Of a DNA stretch of 64,000 nt, positions 34,619-43,544 are shown piece by piece (positions within the stretch are counted from its first letter, which is position 1; the number at the start of each line of letters is the position of its first letter). The stretch comes from Hwanghaeella sp964350445 (GTDB lineage: Bacteria; Pseudomonadota; Alphaproteobacteria; UBA8366; Aestuariispiraceae): contig CAYGKA010000016.1 in NCBI GenBank assembly GCA_964350445.1, positions 21,869 through 85,868 of the forward strand, read 5' to 3'. Made by a program: the position numbers and the translations under genes. The notes beneath the pieces were generated by a model. The model did not search any database and was not told where the DNA came from. It was given only the letters and a program-made list of their open reading frames with translations.

Positions 34619-35674
34619 TCAGCCCAGCTCCAGCAACCCAAACCCGGCGGTAAACCCGGGGCCGAGCGCCATCATCGCATGAAGCCCCGTATCCCCGGCC
34701 TCGATCGCACGGTTCAAAACGCACAAGGCGGTAACCGCCGACATGTTGCCTTGCTCACGCAGCACAGAACGCGCATGCCTCAATACATCCGATTGCAGGT
34801 CCAGCGCGCCCTCATAGGCTTCAAGCACCTTGGTCCCGCCCGGATGGGCGACAATCCCGGACAAGGCCGATAGTTCCGTCCCCATCGCGGTCAGGAAGCG
34901 TTCCATGGCGGCGCGGACGTCCTGCCGCACCAAGGCCGGAATATCGCGGGAGAAGATGACGCCGAGTCCATCCTCCTCCACACGCCACCCCATGATGCCA
35001 AGACTGTCCGGCCAGGTGTGTTCCGCGCTGCCGAAATACCGCGCCGGCACCGCATCGCTCTCCCCGGCGCGCAGGACGACGGCAGCGGCCCCATCGCCGA
35101 ACAACGCGCTGGCGATGATATTGGCCTTGGTCAGTTCCTGCGGCCGAAAGGTCAGCGCACAGAGCTCCACGACCAGCAGAAGCACCGTCTGACCGGGGCG
35201 CACCTTCGCCATATCGGCCGCGCGGGCCATTCCGGTCACGCCACCGACGCATCCAAGGCCGAAGACCGGAAGCCGGTTGATGTCGGACCGGAAACCGAGG
35301 CGGTTCAGCAAATGCGCGTCCAGACTGGGCGTCGAGATCCCCGTGGTGCTGACGGCAACGACGCTGTCAACGTCCAGGGGCGTCAATCCCGCCTTCGACA
35401 AGGCGTCGCTTGCCGCCTTTTCAAGAAGCGCGATTGCGTTTTCCTGAAACAAGGCGGCGCGTTCCGGCCAGCCATGCGGGTCGTTGTACCACTCGATCGG
35501 AACGCAGGAACTCCGCGTCTCCACCCCCGCATTGCGATAGGCTTCCTCAAGCCGTTCGAACAAGTCGGGCCTGCCTGCAAAGACACCGCGGCACAGGCCC
35601 ACAACCTCATCCTGCCGAAGTCGATGCGGGGGAAATGCTTCGGCGACGGCCAGAATGGAAACAGGATCGGTCAA
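34619..35674 (-). CDS. type III polyketide synthase (chalcone/stilbene synthase family)
   Basis: 351 residues. The catalytic triad of the family is present: Cys142 in FGLGCVGGVTGMARA, His277 in GIVAHPGGTKVLEA and Asn310 in REQGNMSAVTAL. The order of thiolase-fold segments (VSTTGISTPSLDA, LFGDGAAAVVL) is complete. It condenses an acyl-CoA starter with malonyl-CoA units; the bacterial members nearest in layout make alkylpyrones or alkylresorcinols. Starter and chain length cannot be read. Followed by the membrane methyltransferase gene after two bases. No further biosynthetic genes are adjacent. Confidence 0.93.
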   Translation of the reverse strand: MTDPVSILAVAEAFPPHRLRQDEVVGLCRGVFAGRPDLFERLEEAYRNAGVETRSSCVPIEWYNDPHGWPERAALFQENAIALLEKAASDALSKAGLTPLDVDSVVAVSTTGISTPSLDAHLLNRLGFRSDINRLPVFGLGCVGGVTGMARAADMAKVRPGQTVLLLVVELCALTFRPQELTKANIIASALFGDGAAAVVLRAGESDAVPARYFGSAEHTWPDSLGIMGWRVEEDGLGVIFSRDIPALVRQDVRAAMERFLTAMGTELSALSGIVAHPGGTKVLEAYEGALDLQSDVLRHARSVLREQGNMSAVTALCVLNRAIEAGDTGLHAMMALGPGFTAGFGLLELG

Positions 35675-35720
35675 GCGGCCGTCCCTTCTATGTATGTTTG
35701 TGAATAAAATCCGCTCAGCG

Positions 35721-36944
35721 CTACGGCTGTGCGAGGAAGTCGATCGCCGCCTGCACGCCGCCGGAACCCAAGGGTATGTCCAGACGCTTCAAAGCCGCTT
35801 CCACGGCCCCAAGGCAACCCAGGATCATCGGCTCGTTCATATCGCCCATATGTCCGATCCGAAACGCCTTACCCATCAGCTTTCCAAGCCCGCCGCCGAC
35901 GGCGACGCTGAAATGGTCACGGCACATGGCGCGCAAGGTTTCCGTCTGGACATTTGGCGGCAGCAGGATCGTCGTTACCGCGTTCGAGCGTTCGTGCGGA
36001 TTGACGGCATTGAATTGCAGCGCCCCGCCCTCACACCATTTGCCGACACAAAGACGCACGGCCTCCGCCAACCTGGCATGGCGTCGGCATGCCCCATCCA
36101 GGGTCTCCTCCTCCAGCATGGTCAGAGCTTCGCGCAGACCGAAGATCGTATGTTCGGGCGCCGTGCCGCAGAACTTGCGGTAGTGTTCCTTGGCCGTGCG
36201 GTCCGTCCAATCCCAATAACGGCGTGGCAAAGTTGAGGTTGCATGCGCCTGCATCGCCTTCGGACCGGCTGCAACCAAGGCCACGCCCGGCGGGCACATC
36301 AGGCCCTTCTGGCTGGCCCCGACAACGACATCAATGCCCCAATCGTCCATCGCCAGTTCTGTCGTCGCGAGGGACGCGATCGCATCAACCATGAAGAGCG
36401 CCGGGTGTCCCGCCGCGTCGATTGCCGCGCGCAATGCCTGAATATCGCTCGTGACACCGGTGGCAGTATCCGTGTGCACCATCAGGACCGCCTTGATGGC
36501 GTGATCCACGTCCTCGCGCAGGGCCTGCTCGACCGCGACGGGATCGATCGCCCGGCGCCAGTCGCTTGCCACGGTTTTAACCTGCAGACCCAAAGCGTTG
36601 GCGGTATCACCCCAACCGGTCGAAAAATGCCCGGTCTCGGGGACCAGGATCGTGTCGCCGGACGACAGCGTATTCACCATCGCCGCTTCCCAGGCAGCGT
36701 GACCGTTGGCGGCATAGATGAAGACATCGCCCTCGGTACGGAAAAGCGTCTTCAAATCCCGGAAACAGGACATCGCGATATCAACGAATTCGGGGCCCGA
36801 GAAATCGACCGCCGGGCGATGCATCGCGTTCAGGATGCGGCCGGGAATATTCGTGGGACCGGGAACGTTCAGGAACTCCCTGCCCCGCTTCACCGGGGAA
36901 GGTTCATTCGCCGCCGTTGGGAGGGGGGCGCGCTGCACACTCAT
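35721..36944 (-). CDS. class V aminotransferase (serine-glyoxylate / alanine-glyoxylate type)
   Basis: 407 residues. The PLP lysine is Lys213 in VVGASQKGLMCPPG. The segments NVPGPTNIPGRILNAMHRPAVDFSG, ANGHAAWEAAMVN and MVDAIASLATTELAMDDWGID match alanine/serine-glyoxylate aminotransferases. In methylotrophs the enzyme feeds the serine cycle; in other bacteria it works in glyoxylate and serine metabolism. No serine-cycle genes are nearby. Located 46 bases upstream of the PKS gene on the same strand, so it may lie in the same transcript, though a functional link is unproved. Confidence 0.9.
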   Translation of the reverse strand: MSVQRAPLPTAANEPSPVKRGREFLNVPGPTNIPGRILNAMHRPAVDFSGPEFVDIAMSCFRDLKTLFRTEGDVFIYAANGHAAWEAAMVNTLSSGDTILVPETGHFSTGWGDTANALGLQVKTVASDWRRAIDPVAVEQALREDVDHAIKAVLMVHTDTATGVTSDIQALRAAIDAAGHPALFMVDAIASLATTELAMDDWGIDVVVGASQKGLMCPPGVALVAAGPKAMQAHATSTLPRRYWDWTDRTAKEHYRKFCGTAPEHTIFGLREALTMLEEETLDGACRRHARLAEAVRLCVGKWCEGGALQFNAVNPHERSNAVTTILLPPNVQTETLRAMCRDHFSVAVGGGLGKLMGKAFRIGHMGDMNEPMILGCLGAVEAALKRLDIPLGSGGVQAAIDFLAQP

Positions 36945-37058
36945 CTTCTTACCTTTGCGACTGGGGACTACCGGTGGCGTCAGGGTTAACCCAGGGCCTT
37001 CGTCCTGTCCACGGCCATTGCCCGCAATTAGCCCTAAGCCGGTCCCGCCAACCTTGCG

Positions 37059-38120
37059 TCAACTGCCGATCTGAGACCCGCGGCGTTCCAGATCCTTGAT
37101 CCAATCCAGGCCCGGAAGAACTTCGCTTCGGGTGAATTCCAGACGCTGTTGCGGGCCGCCGACGCCGGAATTCTTAAACTTGCTTTTCCAATGTTCCATC
37201 TTGAGCGTCAATCCGCAGAGGACCCCACCCACCGTACGGTGATGGGCCGTGATCAATTCCCGCACTTCATGGAAGCGCTCAGCGTTGATGTCGGTCCAGA
37301 AATCCTGCGTCTGGCGGTCGAAACTTTCAAACCTGCCGGTGATCGAGCCGGTAATATCGGTAAGATCGGCCTCGATCTTCGCCAGCATGCTATCCTGGGC
37401 GCGGTCCTGCTTCACGACAAAACTGCCGCGCAGTTCATGCAACCACTCCAAGTACTGATGGATGGTCGGCACGGTCTTGTCCAAAATATTGCGGAAAAAG
37501 GCGAGCGACAGGAAGATGTCGCCGTAATCCTCCAGAAATTTCGGGATGTCCAACAAGTCGACACCCAGGCTATCGGCCATCTTTCTAAGGTTCGTCAGCG
37601 CCGCTCTCGGATCCGGGTCCTTGAACATACCCAGTATTCCCTGCAGATCGTCGACCGTCGAGGCCTCCGCACCGTATACATGGCCAATCAGCGGCCGCGT
37701 AAAAGTCTTCATCCGTTCCGTCAGTTCGTCGCGCTTCGCATCCGACAGCCGCAGCGCTTCCTGGTCCTCAACCGAAATGTTCAATTCCCGCAAGGTAATA
37801 CGCGTCGAATAGACGTCGAAACTGGACACGTTGTCGAACTGCTTCAGCAGGATCATGTCCGCCTTGAAATCCTCGCCGCCGTCGGGAAAGAAGCCCGGCA
37901 GTTCTTCGGTCAATACTTGCCCGCTGCCCGACGTTTCGTCATGGAAAAGCTCGACCATGGTCTGCAACTGGTTGTTCTTGACCAGGCGCGCCCGCCGCAA
38001 GGCAGGCATCTTCAAAGGCAGGATATCCATGCCGAGCAAATGGAGGCTGTCCTTGACGAAGTCGGCCTGCTTCTGTTCTGCGGATCGTTCGGTCGCTCTT
38101 GAAGCGGCGCTATTCGGCAT
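37059..38120 (-). CDS. conserved hypothetical protein, 353 residues, helical
   Basis: A soluble, mainly helical protein. The N-terminus MPNSAASRATERSAEQKQADFVKDSLHLLGMD has no signal peptide. The middle (residues about 140-260) contains DDLQGILGMFKDPDPRAALTNLRKMADSLGVDLLDIPKFLEDYGDIFLSLAFFR, followed by a long amphipathic region QYLEWLHELRGSFVVKQDRAQDSMLAKIEADLTDITGSITGRFESFDRQT that may form a coiled coil. No catalytic motif is visible. I do not recognise it. It is divergent from trmFO and on the same strand as the aminotransferase. Confidence 0.75.
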   Translation of the reverse strand: MPNSAASRATERSAEQKQADFVKDSLHLLGMDILPLKMPALRRARLVKNNQLQTMVELFHDETSGSGQVLTEELPGFFPDGGEDFKADMILLKQFDNVSSFDVYSTRITLRELNISVEDQEALRLSDAKRDELTERMKTFTRPLIGHVYGAEASTVDDLQGILGMFKDPDPRAALTNLRKMADSLGVDLLDIPKFLEDYGDIFLSLAFFRNILDKTVPTIHQYLEWLHELRGSFVVKQDRAQDSMLAKIEADLTDITGSITGRFESFDRQTQDFWTDINAERFHEVRELITAHHRTVGGVLCGLTLKMEHWKSKFKNSGVGGPQQRLEFTRSEVLPGLDWIKDLERRGSQIGS

Positions 38121-38304
38121 GGGGGCTACCGGTCATTTCGATTGTTGGTACGGTCCTGTCGGCCAAATATGGCGTGCATCGCGGGGGAACGCCATACCCC
38201 TGATTGGGGGTGTGGCATCCGCTCCCGGCTTGCCTTGACCGGCCCCTGCCCTGTACTACGTCGCTGTCTTGAAGGCGCTGAAATCCTGCATATTGGAGAA
38301 TAGT

Positions 38305-39651
38305 ATGAAACCCGTGCATGTTGTCGGCGGCGGCTTGGCCGGATCGGAAGCGAGTTGGCAACTGGCCAGCGCCGGCATTCCGGTCGTATTGCACGAAATG
38401 CGTCCCGTACGGAAGACGGATGCCCATCATACCGACGGCCTGGCCGAACTGGTGTGTTCCAATTCCTTCCGTTCCGACGATGCGGAATACAACGCCGTCG
38501 GCCTGTTGCACGAAGAGATGCGCCGCTGCGGCTCGCTGATCCTGCAAAGCGGCGACGACACGCGGCTGCCCGCCGGCGGGGCGCTTGCCGTCGACCGGGA
38601 CCAGTTCAGCGACAAGGTGACCGCGGCTTTGAATGCGCATCCCCTGGTGACGATCGAGCGGGGCGAGGTTGACGCCTTGCCGCCGGAGGAATGGGACAGC
38701 GTGGTGATCGCGACCGGGCCGCTGACCTCTGCCGCGTTGAGCGAGGTGATCCGCGGCTTGGGGGGCGAAGATGAGCTCTCCTTCTTCGACGCAATCGCGC
38801 CCATCGTGCACCGGGACAGCATCGACTTCGACAAGGTTTGGTTCCAGTCCCGTTACGACAAGGGCGAAGGCAAGGATTATATCAACTGCCCGATGACCCA
38901 AGACCAGTACAATGCCTTCATCGACGCATTGATCACCGGCGAGAAAACGGAATTCCAGGAGTGGGAAAAGGATACCCCGTATTTCGAAGGATGCCTGCCG
39001 ATTGAGGTCATGGCGGAACGCGGGCCGGAAACGCTGCGTTTCGGGCCCATGAAACCCGTCGGGTTGACCAACGCGCATGACGGATCCCGGCCCTATGCGG
39101 TGGTGCAACTGCGGCAGGACAATGCGCTGGGCACTCTTTGGAACATGGTCGGTTTCCAGACAAAACTGAAATACGGCGCCCAGGCCGCTGTCTTCCGCGC
39201 GATACCGGGGCTGGAAAATGCGGAATTCGCGCGGCTTGGCGGTATTCACCGTAATACTTTCATAAACTCGCCGCGCCTTCTGGACCGGGCGTTGCGCCTG
39301 AAGGCGATGCCGCGCCTGCGTTTCGCGGGCCAGGTGACAGGCGTCGAAGGTTATGTGGAAAGCGCCGCCATCGGGTTGTTGGCCGGCCGCTTTGCCGCGG
39401 CCGAGCGTTTGGGACAGGAGATCACCGCACCGCCGGATACAACGGCGCTTGGCGCGTTGCTGAACCACATCACCGGCGGGGCCGAAGCGGATACGTTCCA
39501 GCCGATGAATGTGAATTTCGGCCTTTTCCCGCCCCCCGAACCGCCGCCGGGCAAGAAGAAGATCAAGGGACGGGACCGGAAATTGGCCATGTCCCATCGG
39601 GCGCTGGAGGATCTGGCCACCTGGCTTGAAAAGAGCCGGTTGGCGGCCTGA
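38305..39651 (+). CDS. trmFO: methylenetetrahydrofolate-tRNA (uracil-54-C5)-methyltransferase
   Basis: 448 residues from ATG 38305 (GGAG seven bases upstream). The FAD-binding start is HVVGGGLAGSEASWQLA. The family segments ELVCSNSFRSDDAEYNAVGLLHEEMR, the Cys-containing KDYINCPMTQDQY and the late RLRFAGQVTGVEGYVESAA are present. It methylates U54 of tRNA to ribothymidine using methylenetetrahydrofolate and FAD, the route used by organisms without TrmA. Followed by a bidirectional terminator and a convergent flagellin gene. Confidence 0.96.
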   Translation: MKPVHVVGGGLAGSEASWQLASAGIPVVLHEMRPVRKTDAHHTDGLAELVCSNSFRSDDAEYNAVGLLHEEMRRCGSLILQSGDDTRLPAGGALAVDRDQFSDKVTAALNAHPLVTIERGEVDALPPEEWDSVVIATGPLTSAALSEVIRGLGGEDELSFFDAIAPIVHRDSIDFDKVWFQSRYDKGEGKDYINCPMTQDQYNAFIDALITGEKTEFQEWEKDTPYFEGCLPIEVMAERGPETLRFGPMKPVGLTNAHDGSRPYAVVQLRQDNALGTLWNMVGFQTKLKYGAQAAVFRAIPGLENAEFARLGGIHRNTFINSPRLLDRALRLKAMPRLRFAGQVTGVEGYVESAAIGLLAGRFAAAERLGQEITAPPDTTALGALLNHITGGAEADTFQPMNVNFGLFPPPEPPPGKKKIKGRDRKLAMSHRALEDLATWLEKSRLAA

Positions 39652-39674
39652 CAGCGCCTCGAAAGCGCATAAGA

Positions 39675-39702
39675 AAAAGGCCGGCATAAGTGCCGGCCTT
39701 TT
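39675..39702. terminator. bidirectional terminator between trmFO and flagellin
   Basis: AAAAGGCCGGCA and TGCCGGCCTTTT form a 12-base stem with a TAAG loop. A and T tracts on both sides allow it to work for both convergent genes. Confidence 0.9.
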
Positions 39703-39725
39703 CCGTCAGTCTTGCGACTGTTCGA

Positions 39726-40607
39726 TTAGGCGATACCTTCCAGGATCTGCAGGATCGAGGACTGCTGCCCGCCGGAAATTCCCAAGGTCTGCGTACCGAT
39801 CTGCGTCCGCGTCCGAGCGGCGACAAGATTGGCCGCTTCTTCGTTCAAGTCCGTGAGCGTCAAGGAGTCCGCGCCGGCCTGAAGTTCGTTCGCGACATTC
39901 TGATTGAAACTCGCACGCTCCTGCAGGATCGCGACGTTTGAACCGAAGGTCTGGGCCTGGCCCCGCAACCGGTCGATACCGTCCCGGATATTGCCGATCA
40001 GGTTGTCGACCTCCGCCGGATTGCTGAGGAAGCTGGCAAAAGACCCGCCCGTCACGCCCAACTGATCGATCTGGATTTCGCCGCCGACGAAGGTGCCGGC
40101 CTCGAAGCCGCCGCCATTGAGCACATCCACGCCCTGAACATTCAGTTCGGAGCCCTCGTTGTCGCTGAATTGGACATTGAGTTCATTATTCGACGATGTC
40201 AGCAGGTTCACGCCGCCGAAAGACGCATCCCCCGCAACGTTGGCGATCTGCCGTCCGATCTGCTGGAACTGCTGCTCCAACTGGTTCAACTGGTTCGGAT
40301 CCGTCACCGAACGGGCCGCTTCGGCGATGCCCTGAAGCTGCCGCGAAAACTGCTCTATCGTTTCGATGCCGCCATTCGTGACCCGAAGCGCGCTGATGCC
40401 CTGGTCGATTTCTTCACGCCGCTGCGCGAAGGCCGCCCCTTCCTGGGACAGCTGCTGGGCAATGAAAAACGCAACCGGATCGTCGTTAACGCTGTTAACG
40501 CGTCGGCCCGTGGTAAGGTTCTGCGAGGAACGGTCTGCGACACCATTGGTGCGCTGCAATGCATTTAAGGAGGCTCGTTGCGCCTCTGTCAGAGATACGT
40601 CAGACAT
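39726..40607 (-). CDS. flagellin
   Basis: 293 residues. The N-terminal D0/D1 region reads SLNALQRTNGVADRSSQNLTTGRRVNSVNDDPVAFFIAQ (conserved NDDP context). The C-terminal D0 region reads LTLTDLNEEAANLVAARTRTQIGTQTLGISGGQQSSIL. The central D2/D3 part (about 130-190) is short and rich in Asn and Gly. It polymerises to the flagellar filament. A lone copy with no other flagellar gene nearby. Upstream are a 16-base palindrome and a leader hairpin at the ribosome site. AGGAG lies six bases before the ATG. Confidence 0.93.
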   Translation of the reverse strand: MSDVSLTEAQRASLNALQRTNGVADRSSQNLTTGRRVNSVNDDPVAFFIAQQLSQEGAAFAQRREEIDQGISALRVTNGGIETIEQFSRQLQGIAEAARSVTDPNQLNQLEQQFQQIGRQIANVAGDASFGGVNLLTSSNNELNVQFSDNEGSELNVQGVDVLNGGGFEAGTFVGGEIQIDQLGVTGGSFASFLSNPAEVDNLIGNIRDGIDRLRGQAQTFGSNVAILQERASFNQNVANELQAGADSLTLTDLNEEAANLVAARTRTQIGTQTLGISGGQQSSILQILEGIA

Positions 40608-40618
40608 TCTTCTCTCCT

Positions 40619-40634
40619 ATTGGGTTCTCCCAAT
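40619..40634 (-). promoter_or_regulatory. leader hairpin at the flagellin ribosome-binding site
   Basis: ATTGGG and CCCAAT form a perfect six-base stem with a four-base loop, ending immediately before the AGGAG of the flagellin gene. In Caulobacter, FlbT controls flagellin mRNA through its 5' leader; a similar role here is inference. Confidence 0.45.
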
Positions 40635-40673
40635 CTCTCACGGCGGAAATACCACATAGAATCGTTTAAGTAC

Positions 40674-40689
40674 ACTAAATCAATTTAGT
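40674..40689. promoter_or_regulatory. 16-base palindrome upstream of flagellin
   Basis: ACTAAAT, two bases, ATTTAGT: a perfect inverted repeat about 67 bases before the flagellin start, in an A+T-rich stretch. Likely a protein-binding site near the flagellin promoter; the regulator is unknown. Confidence 0.45.
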
Positions 40690-40767
40690 TAAAATACCTA
40701 AGGTAGTTATTTCATGGTTAATATTCAACAAGAATGCGAACTGCATCCGCAGTTACCGCAACAGATA

Positions 40768-41646
40768 TCAGTAACGTCCACCGAATGATCGCGCCAAAAG
40801 AAGCAAACCGCGGGAAAGCGGCGGATTGGCCAAACGGGAATCGAACACGTCAAACCGCACCTTTTGAAGCTGTCGAAGGTAAATGTCGGTGAGGACACCT
40901 ATCGACAAGGCCCCATAGACAGAGGAACGGGCAATGCCGAGGCTCGGCACGGACCTTGCCTCCTCCAGTAAACCCGCAGCCCTGCGACAAACATCCCGTA
41001 CCGTAAGGGAAACCCCCTCTCCTGGCCGGCCTTCCGCCAGGTCGGACGGCGAAACGCCGTGGTCCCCGGCAAGACCGCGCGGCAGCATCCCGCGCCGGTT
41101 CCGCGAATGAAATGGCAGCGCCCGCATGAGCCCGACCATGGCCCAGGCCGTCCCTAAACGACGGGCGGCCTGCCGACACTCGCTGGAGAGGCTCGGCGCA
41201 TCACCGGTGACCATCTCCAAGGCCAATTCGGTCAACCCGCCGGAGGTAGCGGCAGCATAGCGCTCGAGATCATCCATGGTTTGGGGCGGTTGAAAGTCCA
41301 AATCAGCCTCGCGCCCCTCAATCAAGGCGTCGAAAATCGTCTTGGTCGGCCGGGTGGCTCCAATCGCTTGCGCCAAGGCGGTGACAACCGCATGCCGCCG
41401 GGGCGTGCCGGCGTAACATTCCTCAATCGCTTCCCGCCACCATTGCAGCCGGATCTGTCCCAGCATCGGTTCAGAGACCACGCCGGCCGTCTTAGAAACC
41501 TCCTGATTGAAGGCGTATAGGGCAAACAGCGCTTCGCGCCGTTCCGGTGGCGCGGTCATGGCCGACAAGAACCGGTCCCGATCCTGCCCGTAGACCATCT
41601 CCCCGCAAAAGGAGAGGTCATTGCCCTTTTCCCGTGATGCGTTCAC
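40768..41646 (-). CDS. squalene/phytoene-synthase-family protein without Asp motifs (NDUFAF6-like)
   Basis: 292 residues. The fold is clear from QDRDRFLSAMTAPPERREALFALYAFNQEV, VVSEPMLGQIRLQWWREAI and a later GTAWAMVGLMRALPFHSRNRRGMLPRGL. Both Asp-rich metal motifs of true synthases are missing: the first position reads NQEVSKTAGVV and the second ALPFHSRN. The closest match I recall is mitochondrial NDUFAF6, a complex I assembly factor, and its alphaproteobacterial relatives. It starts 11 bases after the intact synthase gene upstream. Confidence 0.85.
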   Translation of the reverse strand: MNASREKGNDLSFCGEMVYGQDRDRFLSAMTAPPERREALFALYAFNQEVSKTAGVVSEPMLGQIRLQWWREAIEECYAGTPRRHAVVTALAQAIGATRPTKTIFDALIEGREADLDFQPPQTMDDLERYAAATSGGLTELALEMVTGDAPSLSSECRQAARRLGTAWAMVGLMRALPFHSRNRRGMLPRGLAGDHGVSPSDLAEGRPGEGVSLTVRDVCRRAAGLLEEARSVPSLGIARSSVYGALSIGVLTDIYLRQLQKVRFDVFDSRLANPPLSRGLLLLARSFGGRY

Positions 41647-41657
41647 GTGCGTCCCTG

Positions 41658-42620
41658 TCAGATCTCTATATCAGCGGCGGCCAAGGCGGAACGACGGGCT
41701 GCCTCGCGTTTGCCCGGATCTTTCAGCAAGGCGAAATCCGGGTCGGCGCAAAGGCGGTCATGCAAAGCGCCATAGACCGCCATCAAGGCGGAGAAGGCTG
41801 TCCGTTCACGCAGGCCGAGCAACGGCAACAGCCTGTCGCGCCACACCTCGCCCCGCTCGCGGTAATCCCCCGCCCGTTCTGCGAGATCCGAGATCAAGCC
41901 CCGCATCCGCGGATCGCCGTCCCGCGCGGCAGCGGCGCCCATTTCGGCGCGGGTCAAACCATGGGCGCCGAGAACGCTGTCAGGAATCGTCAGCAACGCG
42001 GGCCCTGCGGCGGCGTCCTTGGTGATGTCGCGGGCGATATGAACCAGGTAACAGAAAATTGCCATGTCGCGGACGCAGTCGGCCGGATCCGCCGGCAGCC
42101 GCTGCCGCGCGGCCGGAACGCCGTCCAACTCCGCCGCGACGACATATAGAAAGATGCTGGCAGGGGCGACCGTTGCGCCTTCGCAATAGACGACGAAGTC
42201 GTCCCAGTCCCGAAACGGTTCTTCGTCGATATCATGATGCATCGACCGCGCCAGCAAACGCCACGGGGACGCACCGATATCCGCCCCTTCATAGAGCGAG
42301 GCGACGCTGTTCAGAATACGCGCGTCGGGCAAACCGTCCCATGCCCCGGAAGTACGCCCCGCCAGGGCGCTCTCCATGGCCGTCAGCCAGTCCGAAACAC
42401 GGCGGTGGGCGCTTTCACGCCCGACGCGGCGTTCCGCCTCCGTCCGTGCCAGAAAGTCGTCATCCACGAAATCGTCGATCACCCGCATGGAGGCATAGGC
42501 CGACGCGAACATGTCCCGCCGCAGCGCCGGCAGGCTTCGGCCGACGAACCACAGATTCGAACCGCCCCGGCGGGTCACCTCCAGGCAAAAGTCCAAATCG
42601 GATTGTACCAGTTTTGCCAT
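41658..42620 (-). CDS. squalene/phytoene synthase
   Basis: 320 residues from ATG 42620; the longer frame from 42875 is rejected because the family begins near FCLEVTRRGGSNLWFVGRSLP. Both catalytic Asp motifs are intact: ASMRVIDDFVDD (Asp49, Asp50, Asp53) and HIARDITKDAAAGPALLTIP. It should couple two prenyl diphosphates head to head, giving squalene (hopanoids) or phytoene (carotenoids); which one is not visible. No crtI or shc gene is in the window. Divergent from sodB across 275 bases, and forms a two-gene operon with the degenerate paralogue. Confidence 0.88.
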   Translation of the reverse strand: MAKLVQSDLDFCLEVTRRGGSNLWFVGRSLPALRRDMFASAYASMRVIDDFVDDDFLARTEAERRVGRESAHRRVSDWLTAMESALAGRTSGAWDGLPDARILNSVASLYEGADIGASPWRLLARSMHHDIDEEPFRDWDDFVVYCEGATVAPASIFLYVVAAELDGVPAARQRLPADPADCVRDMAIFCYLVHIARDITKDAAAGPALLTIPDSVLGAHGLTRAEMGAAAARDGDPRMRGLISDLAERAGDYRERGEVWRDRLLPLLGLRERTAFSALMAVYGALHDRLCADPDFALLKDPGKREAARRSALAAADIEI

Positions 42621-42895
42621 CGCAACACGCCTCCGTCCTGCAGAAAACGCGATCACAGGGGTCAGAGCAACGCCGTTATTGAACCATCCACCCAGTTCGG
42701 ACGGAAATTGATGCCCTAGTGGAAAAACTCGAGTCCTGTGGTGGGTTATTCCGGTTTGTCCCCTTGCAATCGGGCATGTTGGAACAATACTTTGTGGCGC
42801 CGGCCAAGATCGCGCAAACCGCGACGCACGGAATTGGCCATAACGATTAAAAAACGGCGAAACAACGAAGACCAAGCAGAAGAGGACGGGTCACC

Positions 42896-43495
42896 ATGGC
42901 ATTCGAACTTCCCGCCCTGCCCTACGCGCAGGACGCTCTTGAACCCCATATCTCGGCAAACACGCTGAGTTTCCACTACGGCAAGCACCACAACACTTAC
43001 GTCACCAACCTGAACAATCTGGTGAAGGATACGGATCTTGCAGGGAAGAGCCTGGAAGATATCGTGAAGGCCGTTGCAGGCGATGCCTCCAAGGCCGGTG
43101 TTTTCAACAATGCGGCCCAGGTTTGGAATCATACTTTCTATTGGCACTCCATGGCGCCGAACGGCGGCGGCAAGCCGACGGGCGCCATCGCCGCGAAGAT
43201 CGACGCCGATCTCGGCGGTTACGACAAGTTTGTCGAGGAATTCAAGGCGGCCGCCACCACGCAGTTCGGCAGCGGTTGGGCCTGGCTGGTCGTCGAAGGC
43301 GGCAAGCTGAAGGTCACCAAGACCGCCAATGCGGACTCCCCGATCGCGCACGGTCAAACCCCGCTGCTGACGATCGACGTTTGGGAACACGCCTATTATC
43401 TCGATTTCCAGAACCGTCGCCCCGACTATATCGCGACGTTCCTGGATAGCTTGGTTAACTGGGACTTCGCGAACCAGAACCTGGCCGCCGCATAA
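42896..43495 (+). CDS. sodB: superoxide dismutase, Fe type
   Basis: 199 residues. Metal ligands: His27 in FHYGKHHNTYV, His79 in WNHTFYWHSM, Asp161 and His165 in DVWEHAYYLD. The iron-type indicators are Gln in AAQVWNHTFYW and the FGSGWAW context. No signal peptide, so cytosolic. It converts superoxide to oxygen and hydrogen peroxide. A strong terminator follows. Divergent from the squalene/phytoene synthase operon. Confidence 0.96.
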   Translation: MAFELPALPYAQDALEPHISANTLSFHYGKHHNTYVTNLNNLVKDTDLAGKSLEDIVKAVAGDASKAGVFNNAAQVWNHTFYWHSMAPNGGGKPTGAIAAKIDADLGGYDKFVEEFKAAATTQFGSGWAWLVVEGGKLKVTKTANADSPIAHGQTPLLTIDVWEHAYYLDFQNRRPDYIATFLDSLVNWDFANQNLAAA

Positions 43496-43516
43496 TAAAA
43501 CGGCATCGTTTTAAGG

Positions 43517-43544
43517 AAACGCCCCGCTTCGGCGGGGCGTTTTT
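43517..43544 (+). terminator. rho-independent terminator of sodB
   Basis: AAACGCCCCGC, a TTCG tetraloop and GCGGGGCGTTT, an 11-base stem, then a T tract, about 20 bases after the sodB stop. Confidence 0.95.

Noticed and set aside
38110..39687. 525-codon minus-strand frame opposite trmFO
   Set aside because: Shadow; TrmFO is full length with FAD and Cys motifs on the plus strand.
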